43,350 bases of DNA from assembly GCA_030625775.1 (NCBI GenBank), contig DAOUQC010000038.1:1-43350 (forward strand). The letters are read 5' to 3'. The DNA is from Verrucomicrobiota bacterium. GTDB taxonomy: Bacteria; Verrucomicrobiota; Verrucomicrobiia; Verrucomicrobiales; DEV007. How positions within the stretch are numbered: the first letter of the stretch is position 1; every line of letters begins with the position of its first letter. Positions 1-8,008 of this stretch are shown one piece after another. The position numbers and the translations under genes are program-made. The notes under the pieces are model-generated. The model saw nothing but the letters and a program-made list of their open reading frames with translations, was not told the origin of the DNA and did not search any database.

Positions 1-1
1 G

Positions 2-628
2 CTCGATATCGAAGAAGAGAGCGAATCTCCTGTTGTTGATGAAACGGCGGAGGAAGAGGAGACCGTCAAACAAGAGGTAGCGGCTTCTTCTACACCAATG
101 TCGATTCGGGATTTGGCGAAAAAAAGCATGCAATCCCAACAAGGTGGGCAAGCTGATGATGAATTGATTGTGCACTCTCTGGAAGAAGCGGAAAGTGAGG
201 CCACTTCAGACGAAGAGGAAGTGGCTATTGTATCATTGGATTTTGAGGATGAGGATGGTAACAGTGGTGAGGAAGAGGAAGTAGAGATTATTCTTTCGGC
301 GGCAACCGGTGATGGTGGCGATCAGGAGATCACATTGAGTCGGGTTGATTCTTCCGCAGGGAATGATGAAGAACGAAGTGATGATGAAATTCCGGCGGAT
401 ACGACGGATGATTCTATATTGGCTGATTCGGGTGCCGGGGATGAGCAATCTTCTGAAGTAATCGAGGCAGAGGAGAGCAGTGCTGAGGAAGGTGGGAAGG
501 GTCCACAGAATCAAGGTGTGCTGGAACTTGAGCCCGAGGCGAAGGGGCGTTTTGCCAAATCCGAACCGACGATTGTTGAGGGACAGGATTTGGATGTGCC
601 GACTTTCCTGCGTGCGCGCAGAGATTAA
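2..628 (+). CDS. ftsZ: Cell division protein FtsZ, C-terminal part (5' end outside window)
   Basis: The reading frame is open from the first bases of the window, so only the last 208 residues are seen and the GTPase domain lies upstream. The visible part is a low-complexity, strongly acidic segment rich in Glu, Asp and Ser. It ends in DLDVPTFLRARRD, which matches the conserved C-terminal peptide of FtsZ (D-I/V-P-x-F-L-R). In FtsZ that peptide binds membrane anchors such as FtsA and other regulators, and a variable disordered linker joins it to the polymerising domain. The in-frame ATG at 98 is almost certainly internal, because the acidic sequence continues upstream of it. The identification rests on the terminal peptide and the linker character; the tubulin-like domain would have to be confirmed upstream. 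Confidence 0.82.
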   Translation, partial: LDIEEESESPVVDETAEEEETVKQEVAASSTPMSIRDLAKKSMQSQQGGQADDELIVHSLEEAESEATSDEEEVAIVSLDFEDEDGNSGEEEEVEIILSAATGDGGDQEITLSRVDSSAGNDEERSDDEIPADTTDDSILADSGAGDEQSSEVIEAEESSAEEGGKGPQNQGVLELEPEAKGRFAKSEPTIVEGQDLDVPTFLRARRD

Positions 629-687
629 TCCGGGCCCTTTTTATCAGCAGTCCAGGTTTCTCCAATTTTTAACCCCAATGAATTGAT

Positions 688-2010
688 ATGATGAAATTAC
701 TAAAAACTATCCAGGTGTTAGCGGTTTGTATACTGACTTTTACCCTTAATGTTAGCGCTGAAAATTGGCCGAATTGGCGTGGGCCAAATAATGATGGTTC
801 TTCTGGTGAAAAGGGATTGCCCGATAAATTTTCTAAATCCGAAAATCTGCTTTGGGAATCCGATTTACCAGGGGATGGGGCCTCGGCACCGGTTGTGTGG
901 GAGGATGGTGTCTATCTGACTTCGATTGATGAGTCGGTGGATGGAGTGGTGGCTTTGAAATTGGATCGTAAAACGGGAAAAATTATTTGGGAAAAACCTT
1001 TTGGTAAAGGCATGCGCCAGGATGATCGCAGTACTTACGCGGCCCCTTCGGCGGTGACCGATGGCAAGATGGTGTTTTTCTTTTCTGGAACAGGGGATTT
1101 GGTCGCTTTTGATTTGGATGGGAAGAAGATATGGGCACGCAATATTCAGAAGGACTACGGGACTTTTGCTTTTGGTTGGACTTTTTCAACCAGTCCGGTT
1201 TTGTGGGAGGGAACCCTTTACCTGCAAGTATTGCAACGTGATGTGGCGGTGGATGACAAGGGTTTTAAGGATCGCATGAACGAGTCATACATTCTCGCGA
1301 TGAATCCTGAAACCGGTAAAGAAAAATGGAGGCACATCCGTCAGACTCCGGCTTTGATGGAATCACGGGAAGCTTTTTCCACCCCCGTTCCCTGTGAGCA
1401 CAATGGCAGGAAAGAATTATTGGTAGTCGGTGGAGATTATTTGACCGCACATGATCCTCTGACGGGAAAAGAATTGTGGCGTTGGGGGACATGGAATCCG
1501 GGTAAAGAAAAATTCTGGCGCCTGGTCCCTTCACCTGTTTATGGAGAGGGCACGGTGCTGGTCTGTGGACCAAAACAAGCACAGGCTTATGGGATCAAAG
1601 CGGGAGGTTCCGGGACTTTGAGTGATGAGGCGATCGCCTGGAAAAGCGAGGGGAAAGAAGTGGCTGCCGATGTTCCCACGCCACTGTTTTACCAGGGACG
1701 TTTTTATCTGCTCAATGGCAGGAAAAAAGTAATCAGCTGCATCGAACCCAAAACAGGTAAGGTGCTGTGGAGTGAAAAACTGAATGCCAAGGTGAAGCTC
1801 GAAGCATCCCCCACCGGGGCTGATGGAAAAATTTACATTATCAGTCATTTGGGTGAGGTGTTTGTTGTAAAGGCCGGTGATACATTTGAATTGATCAGTG
1901 AGTCGAATATGGGCGTTTCCCAGAGTACGTTTATTCGCTCGCCGATAGTGGCGGCACAGGGCAATTTGTTTATTCGTGCCAATGACAAACTGTATTGTAT
2001 AGGGAAATGA
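688..2010 (+). CDS. Secreted PQQ-type beta-propeller protein (BamB/quinoprotein-like)
   Basis: A 440-residue protein with an N-terminal signal peptide (charged start, hydrophobic core, likely cleavage after NVSA) followed at once by NWPNWRGPNNDG, a motif typical of planctomycetal and verrucomicrobial PQQ-like propeller proteins. Blade repeats show the TGKxxW signature several times: TGKIIWEK, DGKKIWAR, TGKEKWRH, TGKELWRW and TGKVLWSE. The fold is a WD/PQQ-like eight-bladed propeller. Family members are either quinoprotein dehydrogenases or BamB-like scaffolds, and no catalytic residue distinguishes the two here. Its stop overlaps the next start in ATGA, so it is probably translated together with the deiodinase-like protein. 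Start alternatives at 688 and 691 are adjacent ATGs. The substrate is unknown. Confidence 0.8.
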   Translation: MMKLLKTIQVLAVCILTFTLNVSAENWPNWRGPNNDGSSGEKGLPDKFSKSENLLWESDLPGDGASAPVVWEDGVYLTSIDESVDGVVALKLDRKTGKIIWEKPFGKGMRQDDRSTYAAPSAVTDGKMVFFFSGTGDLVAFDLDGKKIWARNIQKDYGTFAFGWTFSTSPVLWEGTLYLQVLQRDVAVDDKGFKDRMNESYILAMNPETGKEKWRHIRQTPALMESREAFSTPVPCEHNGRKELLVVGGDYLTAHDPLTGKELWRWGTWNPGKEKFWRLVPSPVYGEGTVLVCGPKQAQAYGIKAGGSGTLSDEAIAWKSEGKEVAADVPTPLFYQGRFYLLNGRKKVISCIEPKTGKVLWSEKLNAKVKLEASPTGADGKIYIISHLGEVFVVKAGDTFELISESNMGVSQSTFIRSPIVAAQGNLFIRANDKLYCIGK

Positions 2011-2783
2011 GGGGTGAAAAAAGTAGGTTGGGGGGGGCATTAGGGCGAACTGCTGTTATCTTTCTGGCTGCGGGGCTTGGGCTGTGTGGTGGCACAAGTT
2101 TTGCCGAGGATGATGAAAAAAAATCAGATGCCTATGCGGGTAAGACGGTAGCAGATTTCAATTTTGGCAGGAATTTGATTGCCAATCGAATGAAGAATGC
2201 GCCGCGCCTGGGTGAGCAGGCTCCGGATTTTTTGCTGTTGGATGCGGAATCGGGCAAGGAAGTTCGCTTGAGTGAGTTGTGCAGGAAAAAGCCGGTGGTG
2301 CTGTGGTTTGGAAGTTCGACTTGCGGTGAGTCCTGTAGATCGATCAGTCCGCTGGCCGAGTTGTCGCAGCGTTATAGTGATAAAGTGCAGTTTGTATTGG
2401 TGTACATTCGCGAAGCGCATGCGAAGGATGGTTTGGGATTCGGGCCCACTGCCTACATCAATGATCCAAAAACATTTGCCCAGAGGCGAAAGGTGGCAGC
2501 CACTTGGAAAAAACGTGAAAAAATTCCGTTTCCAGTGCTGGTTGACGGCATCGAAGATTCCATGGCTGTTCGCTGGGCAGGGTGGCCGGTTCGGCTTTAT
2601 GTGATCGATGAAAAACAAAAGGTGGTGTATGCCGGCCAGCAAGGACCCTGGTATTACAATCCCGGCAAGTGGTATCAACACGAAGGAATGACCAATCTGG
2701 TGGTCGACAAGGACTGGGAAGGGATCAGCAGGGGGAGCCTTGAGGATTTTTTGGAAAGCTTTAGTAAGGCGAAAAGTGAGTAA
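2007..2783 (+). CDS. Deiodinase-like thioredoxin-fold secreted protein
   Basis: The preferred start is the ATG at 2007, which overlaps the preceding stop as ATGA (an in-frame TTG at 1995 is the alternative). This gives 258 residues with a signal peptide ending near SFAED. Residues 67-200 follow the iodothyronine deiodinase family pattern (thioredoxin superfamily): GEQAPDF, FGSSTCGESCR at 101-111, VYIREAH at 132-138, PVLVDG at 176-181 and WPVRLYVID at 193-201. The position equivalent to the selenocysteine of animal deiodinases is Cys106 (codon TGC), with a further Cys at 110. Bacterial members of this family have no settled function; redox chemistry or reductive dehalogenation is only inferred. 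A run of eight G at 2030-2037 lies in codons 8-11, before the signal-peptide core, so slippage there would shift the frame. Confidence 0.72.
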   Translation: MRGEKSRLGGALGRTAVIFLAAGLGLCGGTSFAEDDEKKSDAYAGKTVADFNFGRNLIANRMKNAPRLGEQAPDFLLLDAESGKEVRLSELCRKKPVVLWFGSSTCGESCRSISPLAELSQRYSDKVQFVLVYIREAHAKDGLGFGPTAYINDPKTFAQRRKVAATWKKREKIPFPVLVDGIEDSMAVRWAGWPVRLYVIDEKQKVVYAGQQGPWYYNPGKWYQHEGMTNLVVDKDWEGISRGSLEDFLESFSKAKSE

Positions 2784-2972
2784 AAAGGCAGGGGCTTTTA
2801 AACTTGGTGAGATCAATGCATTTGGGCTGGAGGATCCGGCACATCCGAGGAGGTGAGGAATTGGGATCGGAAGCATGAACGGCAAAGCCGCCATCGCAAA
2901 TGGTAAAACCCCCGATGCCAAAGCCGGAATTATATTGAGCCACAAAATTAAAAAGTAATAAGGTGCTCGAAG

Positions 2973-4412
2973 TTAGAAAGATAGTAGGCATTGCCAGATG
3001 TAGGTGTAGCCCAACTCCTCGATATTATTCCACTGGGTGCGAATGATTTTTTCATCCCCCAGGATTTTTGGCATCTCCTTTTTCTTTTCCTCCCATGGGA
3101 AACAGTTGCCGGGTTTGATCCGTGGATCCGGTCTTCCATACATTCCATATCCTTCTCCACCCGGGAGGTTTTTCGGATCAGGCCCCTGAATCGTGGATGC
3201 TGCCGGTGAAGAGGCGCCCGATGAATAGACTCCGTATTCCCTGGTGAAGTCGGTGAGCGCCTGCATGTTCTCGATACTGGTATCGTTCTGCATGATGGCA
3301 CTGGCATCCATGATGTATCCACCGTCCTGCGCCACATTGTCGATCACTTTTTTGGCGCTTTCACGCACCTCGTCCGGTGTTCCATAACTCAGGATCACGT
3401 TGGGGATGCCGCCACTGAGGCAGAAGCGGTCACCGAATACCTCGTGGGTCTTGAAGATATCCCCCTGGTCAACGTGATAGACGATGCATCCTTCCGGCAG
3501 CTCCCTGAACGTTTCCAGATGATACGCCCAGTCGCCTTCGGCATAAAAAAGCACCTGGTGGCCATTTGCCCACATCTCCTCGATCAGTGGTTTCAAGGTC
3601 GGCCAATAGTGCGAGCTGAATTGGTTGGGCGTGATGAAGGGGACACAGCCGCGATGCATCCAGAAACCGATGGGTACTTTCTTCTCGGGATCGGCGGTGC
3701 TCAGTGCTACGTGTAACAGATGCGGCATCAGAGCCTCGCAGGCTTTGAGAACTTTATCCGGCTGTTCGACCATGTCAATAGTTAGTCCTATATAGCCACG
3801 CAGTTTATCAGAGAGAATGTCAAAAGGTGCTTTAAAAATGCCGGCAATGGCTGAAACTGTGCCGCATTCTGACTGCAATTGGGCATTCTGTGTTCCAAAC
3901 GCACCAAAATAATCCATCATGGCCATGCCTCCTTTTACAAAGGAGAGGTTGTTGTGGTAGGTGCTGGGTTCGCCGGGGCGAATCACCTGGCTCGAAACAC
4001 GAGGGAGCCAGACATTGTAGAGATAGCCAGTGGGATCATCGATGAGCGCATCGTATTCGTCGGAGCGCATGAAGGGCTCATTTTCCGGGGGTTCGAGATA
4101 CTGGAAACCAACATCGGGTTCGGTCTGGATTCCGGGGACTCCGTAATACTTTGTGCCTATGGCTTCGGTCAGTCCGGTCCAGACATAGACCATGTTGGCG
4201 ACCACGGCGTCCCAATCGAAATCGTTGGCGCATTTGCGGACAGCGGCGAAGGCCTTCTCGTAATCATGGGTCACTTCCTGGCAACTGTAACCTGCGTACT
4301 TGGCCACAAATTCCGCGGTGAACGGTCGGATCGGAATTTTATCGGGCTTTTCGTTGCGCATTGCCGAGGTGTATCGGTTGAGCCTCTCGGTGTAGAGTTT
4401 TTCCTTGTCCAT
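2973..4412 (-). CDS. UROD/MtaA-superfamily protein lacking the zinc ligands (putative substrate-side methyltransferase)
   Basis: A 479-residue protein of the uroporphyrinogen decarboxylase superfamily (PF01208-like TIM barrel). The N-terminus (ERLNRYTSAMRNEKPDKIPI) and the late motifs GGIPNVILSYGTPDEV (334-349) and GGYIMDAS...SIENMQAL fit the family. MtaA/MtbA enzymes bind zinc with HxC plus a distant Cys. Here the HxCG position reads YAEGDW (290-295), and the later GC motif reads DAS (369-371), so all three ligands are missing. It is therefore neither a standard thiol-methylating MtbA nor an obvious haem-pathway UroD. It has an extra C-terminal tail of about 85 residues. The start at 4412 follows the amidohydrolase stop by 5 nt; an in-frame ATG at 4460 would overlap that gene. 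As last gene of the corrinoid operon it may act on the unknown methylated substrate (inference). Confidence 0.72.
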   Translation of the reverse strand: MDKEKLYTERLNRYTSAMRNEKPDKIPIRPFTAEFVAKYAGYSCQEVTHDYEKAFAAVRKCANDFDWDAVVANMVYVWTGLTEAIGTKYYGVPGIQTEPDVGFQYLEPPENEPFMRSDEYDALIDDPTGYLYNVWLPRVSSQVIRPGEPSTYHNNLSFVKGGMAMMDYFGAFGTQNAQLQSECGTVSAIAGIFKAPFDILSDKLRGYIGLTIDMVEQPDKVLKACEALMPHLLHVALSTADPEKKVPIGFWMHRGCVPFITPNQFSSHYWPTLKPLIEEMWANGHQVLFYAEGDWAYHLETFRELPEGCIVYHVDQGDIFKTHEVFGDRFCLSGGIPNVILSYGTPDEVRESAKKVIDNVAQDGGYIMDASAIMQNDTSIENMQALTDFTREYGVYSSGASSPAASTIQGPDPKNLPGGEGYGMYGRPDPRIKPGNCFPWEEKKKEMPKILGDEKIIRTQWNNIEELGYTYIWQCLLSF

Positions 4413-4417
4413 GGTTT

Positions 4418-5632
4418 TTATAGGTTGAGGGTGGGTGCTTCGGTCTGGAAAGGATGCCATGTGTGCCGGAAAATTCCCAGTGGGTGACGTATGTTTTCCA
4501 GATCTTCAAAAGGCGAGCCCTCCAGCAGGATAAGGTTGGCTTGGTTGCCAGCGACGACATCGGCCGAGGGGCAATCCCATAGCCGGCGGGGGAGGGATGT
4601 GGCCGATACCAGCACGTCGGTGACTGATCCACCGGCGGAGTGAAGGTGAAATAACTCATCGATCAGGGACTGTCCGTGAACCACACCATAACTGCCGGCA
4701 TCGGAACCGGCCACGACGGGCACACCCATTTCATAAGCCAGGGCGATGTGGATATCATGGTTCTCCAGAATGGTACGGAGCCGGTCACAAGTCTCAGGAT
4801 TCCAGCCAGCCAGTTCAGGCCTTTGCAGTTGGAGGTCCACCGGGGAATAGGTGGGCACCCAGGCAATTTGTTTGTCTGCCATGGTTTGCAGGATGTCTCT
4901 GGTCATGAAAAATCCGTGCTCGATCGAATCGATCCCGGCTTCTACAGCGATCAGGAGGCCGTCTTCGCCACTGCAATGGGCATAGGTCAGTAGTCCTAAG
5001 TCCTTTGCGGTATCGACTATCACCCGAGTTTCCTCCAGAGTGAACTGGTTGCCGCCCTTCATGGTTCCTTTTTCGAAATCGATGATTCCGGTGAGCAGGA
5101 CCTTCAACTGGCTCGCAGTGGGAGCGACCTCCCGGACGGTCTGGACGATGCTATCAATGTCGGTGACTTCCCGGCCCATGAAACTGCCGTAGCGACCGGC
5201 TTTGCGAATGGCAACACCAGGGCTGAGCAGATCGGCAACTGATTGCGGATGGTCATCGATTTCCTGCTTCAGGCGTGTGTTCACACCGTGGATGTCCCCG
5301 GCATCGCGAATCAGGGTGATTCCTGATTTGATATTTTGATCCATACTGGTGCGGGCCTGGTCCAGCATTTCCACGAAGGGAGATTTGAGGTGGGCCTTGC
5401 GCTTTTGAAAATTGAGTTCCCCGCCTTCCAGGAACAGATGACAGTGGCCCTCGACGAGACCGGGCATCACGAAAGGGGAGTGGATGACCTCCACAGACGG
5501 ATCATCGATATCCGGGCTATTCCTCGTCACTTCCTCGATCATCCCATCGCTCACCCGGATCCGATAGGGGCCTTCGCTATGGTGGGCGGCTCCGTCGAAG
5601 TAGGCATCGGTAGTGATCAGCTTGGCACCCAT
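4418..5632 (-). CDS. Metal-dependent amidohydrolase (imidazolonepropionase/prolidase-like)
   Basis: A 404-residue amidohydrolase-superfamily protein (PF01979 type). Visible metal-site elements are HCH at 63-65 after the strand PGLVEG, His219 (YAHCSGEDG), His239 (SIEHGFF) and Asp311 (AGSDAGS), with a candidate bridging Lys177 (LKVLL). The N-terminal beta-sandwich and the C-terminal NLILLEGSPFEDLENIR return strand are also present, so the protein looks complete. The start at 5632 lies 1 nt after the TGA of the preceding gene; an upstream ATG at 5686 would overlap it. These enzymes hydrolyse cyclic amides, imides, lactones or peptides, and the substrate here is unknown. Co-location with corrinoid and folate genes recalls the hutI-like gene of chloromethane-utilisation clusters, whose role is also unclear. 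It might process the demethylated product or a folate derivative (inference). Confidence 0.82.
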   Translation of the reverse strand: MGAKLITTDAYFDGAAHHSEGPYRIRVSDGMIEEVTRNSPDIDDPSVEVIHSPFVMPGLVEGHCHLFLEGGELNFQKRKAHLKSPFVEMLDQARTSMDQNIKSGITLIRDAGDIHGVNTRLKQEIDDHPQSVADLLSPGVAIRKAGRYGSFMGREVTDIDSIVQTVREVAPTASQLKVLLTGIIDFEKGTMKGGNQFTLEETRVIVDTAKDLGLLTYAHCSGEDGLLIAVEAGIDSIEHGFFMTRDILQTMADKQIAWVPTYSPVDLQLQRPELAGWNPETCDRLRTILENHDIHIALAYEMGVPVVAGSDAGSYGVVHGQSLIDELFHLHSAGGSVTDVLVSATSLPRRLWDCPSADVVAGNQANLILLEGSPFEDLENIRHPLGIFRHTWHPFQTEAPTLNL

Positions 5633-5633
5633 G

Positions 5634-6521
5634 TCAGTTGGTTTTGTAAAGCTCTTGCACCCGGAGGATGGATTTAAAGCCACCAAGTTCTAGGGCTTCC
5701 TTGAATCCGGTGTAAACGAAATTGTCCTCGTCTAGAACTTGGTAATTGCGCCCGGCTGTTCCCAGGATAGTATCCAGGCCGAGCGGCATGGCCATGGTCA
5801 AGAAAGAGGACTCGAGCTGGACTTTGAGAAGGCTGCCGTCGAGTGCCTGCTTGGGAAGCATGACTGAGAGATTGGACAGGCCGACAATGGTGTGGATGCC
5901 TTTGAGACTGGGGTCGGCACCGATCAGGCGTATCGAGTCGATTGCCTGGCGGGTTATGCTCTCGGTGTCTGCCGACAATGGCCCAAGGGCGACATCGACG
6001 AAAATGTCATCATTTTCCATGTCACCGCTGCGTTGCATCACCTGTTCGGTTAGCCGCTTCGCTGTGGTATGAACTTCTTCTGCGGTGGTATTGGCAATTT
6101 TTTCGCCATTCTCCATTCGCTCGGAGGCCATGAGCACAACTTTGCAAGGCTGGGATTCGATCAAGTCCAACATCTCCATGCGTAGTTCCGACACCGAGTT
6201 CATGATCGGTTTCCTACCCTTGGCCTTTCCCGGGTCGTAGTTCTCAAGGCAGATCTGTTGGACTTCCTTGTTGGGATAATCAAAGGATAGCGGTAGGTCA
6301 GTCGCCTCCTGAACTTTGTGGATCACATCGACCAGGAATTCCGGATCGTCTGAAGCCGCAGTGCCCACATTGATTGTCAGGTATTTTGCTCCTTTTTCTT
6401 CTTGCAAAACCGCGAGTTGCTGGATGCTGTCTAGATCCTTGGCGTCCAGCAGTGCTTTGGAGCTTTTGAACCCCGGGTTGATTCGTTCTCCGATAATGGT
6501 CAAGTTGTCGATAGAAGTCAT
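5634..6521 (-). CDS. Pterin-binding methyltransferase (MtrH/AcsE/MetH folate-module-like)
   Basis: A 295-residue single-domain protein of the pterin-binding TIM-barrel family (PF00809). Family features are IIGERINPG at 9-17, TINVGT early in the barrel, a central FVDVALGPLS strand, and GLSNLSVMLP late in the chain, which corresponds to the GxSN loop of methyltetrahydrofolate:corrinoid methyltransferases. It lacks the homocysteine and B12 domains of MetH, so it is the free-standing folate module. The expected reaction is methyl transfer between tetrahydrofolate and the Co(I)/methyl-Co(III) corrinoid protein encoded in the same operon; the direction cannot be told from sequence. It follows a 195-bp gap after the MetF-like gene and is tightly coupled to the amidohydrolase (1-nt gap). 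Dihydropteroate synthase is unlikely because of the GERIN/GLSN motifs and the context. Confidence 0.85.
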   Translation of the reverse strand: MTSIDNLTIIGERINPGFKSSKALLDAKDLDSIQQLAVLQEEKGAKYLTINVGTAASDDPEFLVDVIHKVQEATDLPLSFDYPNKEVQQICLENYDPGKAKGRKPIMNSVSELRMEMLDLIESQPCKVVLMASERMENGEKIANTTAEEVHTTAKRLTEQVMQRSGDMENDDIFVDVALGPLSADTESITRQAIDSIRLIGADPSLKGIHTIVGLSNLSVMLPKQALDGSLLKVQLESSFLTMAMPLGLDTILGTAGRNYQVLDEDNFVYTGFKEALELGGFKSILRVQELYKTN

Positions 6522-6716
6522 GGTGATGTAAAATAGGGGCGAACCCAGTTGCGGCGTCTAGGGAGCTTTCAATTAAAATTGGTATGGTTTGCGTATGGTG
6601 GACGGGGTGGCAGGAATGTATTTGGGAGGCCGATACCCGGAGAAATTATTGTGATTAACAATGTAATAGCGCTGCGGTAAGAAATTAGGACATTTATCAT
6701 GAGGGATATCTCACAA
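6522..6716. other. 195-bp gap inside the corrinoid operon
   Basis: This is the longest spacer in the minus-strand cluster and separates the MetV-MetF gene from the folate-module gene. It has no convincing reading frame. It carries a small perfect inverted repeat, CAATT-AA-AATTG at 6570-6581, and AT-rich patches near 6650-6670 that could hold an internal promoter for the last three genes. No cobalamin-riboswitch B12 box (GCCACTG-like) was seen on either strand. The regulatory role is a guess based on spacing. Confidence 0.25.
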
Positions 6717-7985
6717 TTATTCCAAGCCCTCGATGACATCGATCAAGGTGCTGTGGTCTGATCCGAATAGCATAAGATGAACCCCGGCAAGTCCCGGGAT
6801 TTGCCGAACCCGGGCGACCGTTTCACGGGCCAGGGCCACACCTTCCCGTTTCAGGTCGTCGGCTTGCTGCAAACGCCGTTGCACTTCGGCCGGGATTTTC
6901 ATCCCTGGAATGCGCGGCAGCATCCTCAGGGCGCCGGCTGAGATGATGACCGGAATTCCAGCGAGAATGAACAGGTCCCGGTCTATTCCCTCATCCCTGA
7001 CCAGACCCATGAAGTCTTCGAAACCGGGGATGTCCATGATCGCCTGTGTCTGGATGAAGTCGGCACCGGCAGCGGCTTTCTGTTTGAGCCGCCGGATGGG
7101 AATATTCGCGGGTTGGGTGTAGGGATTGATCGCTGCTCCCAGAAAGATCTTGGGAGCCTTGGGCAGAGGTTCCTGGAGGAAATGGATGACCCCTTTTTCG
7201 CGTAGGTATCGGGCTTCGTAGAGCATCAATGAGGAATCCATGTCGAAGACCTGTTTGATTTTCGGTATACTGGCGTAGGAATCCCCGGTCAGACACAGCA
7301 TGTTGTGTACGCCGTTCATTTCGTTCTGGATGAGTTCGGAAACGAATGAGGTCTTGGTGTGGTCGCGGCAAGTAGCCTGGGTGATTGGCTCCATCCCGAG
7401 CTTGGCGAGTTCCCCGGCTGCCACTGTCGAGGGAAGGGAAGGCTTGGCATTTAGATAAGCGGTGGCATTTACCGCGTCAAAATGGTCGCGAACGACTAGC
7501 GCTTCCGCCCGAAGGTGGGAAAGATCCGGACCCCGCGGTGAGCGAACCTCACAGGTTTTCACAAAACGTCCACTGCGCAGAGCCGCTTCGAATTTGGAAG
7601 CAGTTTGGGTTGGTATCTCAACCCGGTTGGTGCCGAGATCCAGATAGGGTATTGGCTCGCGGCCGGCTTTGTCCCTTCCGCTTAGCATGTTAAGGTAGGA
7701 CGATGTAAATGAGAGGCTTGGGTCTGGAGAGGGGATTAGGCTAGGAAGTGAGAACGAGCCTTTGCCCTTGCGACGGTGAATTCGCACCCAGATGCACTCG
7801 CTATCCGGGTAGACCTCGCACTTGCCTTCCAGAGTCCCGCCGCAGGGGCCGTTGCGCAAGCCTTTGGGGCAGCTCATCGGACAAATCAGTCCGGTCTGGG
7901 AAAGCACGCACTGTCCGCAGGCGCGGCAGTCGAACATCATTCCCTTGCAGAACGCTTCCGATCTGGCTATCAGTTTTGCAAACAT
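6717..7985 (-). CDS. MetV-MetF fusion: Fe-S-type methylenetetrahydrofolate reductase
   Basis: A 422-residue two-domain protein. Residues 1-70 form a Cys-rich module with C13, C20, C23, C26, C35, C39, C48, C56 and C64 and the motifs CRACGQC, CPMSCPKGLRNGPCGG and GKCEV. These match MetV, the zinc or Fe-S partner subunit of acetogen-type methylenetetrahydrofolate reductase (PF12225). A Ser/Pro-rich linker (about 76-95) leads to a MetF barrel (about 130-422, PF02219) with FVKTCEVRSPRGPD, LCLTGDS and GADFIQTQ, which places CEV and the flavin-binding region as expected. The reaction interconverts 5,10-methylene- and 5-methyl-tetrahydrofolate, here probably with a ferredoxin-like or flavin partner rather than NADH alone (inference from MetV). 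It sits 23 nt after the MtbA-like gene, linking the corrinoid methyl pool to folate redox. Confidence 0.85.
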   Translation of the reverse strand: MFAKLIARSEAFCKGMMFDCRACGQCVLSQTGLICPMSCPKGLRNGPCGGTLEGKCEVYPDSECIWVRIHRRKGKGSFSLPSLIPSPDPSLSFTSSYLNMLSGRDKAGREPIPYLDLGTNRVEIPTQTASKFEAALRSGRFVKTCEVRSPRGPDLSHLRAEALVVRDHFDAVNATAYLNAKPSLPSTVAAGELAKLGMEPITQATCRDHTKTSFVSELIQNEMNGVHNMLCLTGDSYASIPKIKQVFDMDSSLMLYEARYLREKGVIHFLQEPLPKAPKIFLGAAINPYTQPANIPIRRLKQKAAAGADFIQTQAIMDIPGFEDFMGLVRDEGIDRDLFILAGIPVIISAGALRMLPRIPGMKIPAEVQRRLQQADDLKREGVALARETVARVRQIPGLAGVHLMLFGSDHSTLIDVIEGLE

Positions 7986-8008
7986 TTTGTTAGTTTCCTA
8001 ACGGGCTT

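Noticed and set aside
2322-2326. Selenocysteine in the deiodinase-like protein
   Set aside because: The active-site codon is TGC, not TGA, so no recoding is needed.
2124-2945. 273-codon minus-strand frame across the deiodinase-like gene
   Set aside because: It covers a well-supported plus-strand gene and extends into the spacer. Its Pro/Ser/His-rich translation has no recognisable motif.
2784-2972. Possible small minus-strand gene between the deiodinase-like and UROD-like genes
   Set aside because: A 76-codon frame covers this spacer, but its translation lacks known motifs and overlaps the 3' end of both neighbours. Nothing firm is seen here.
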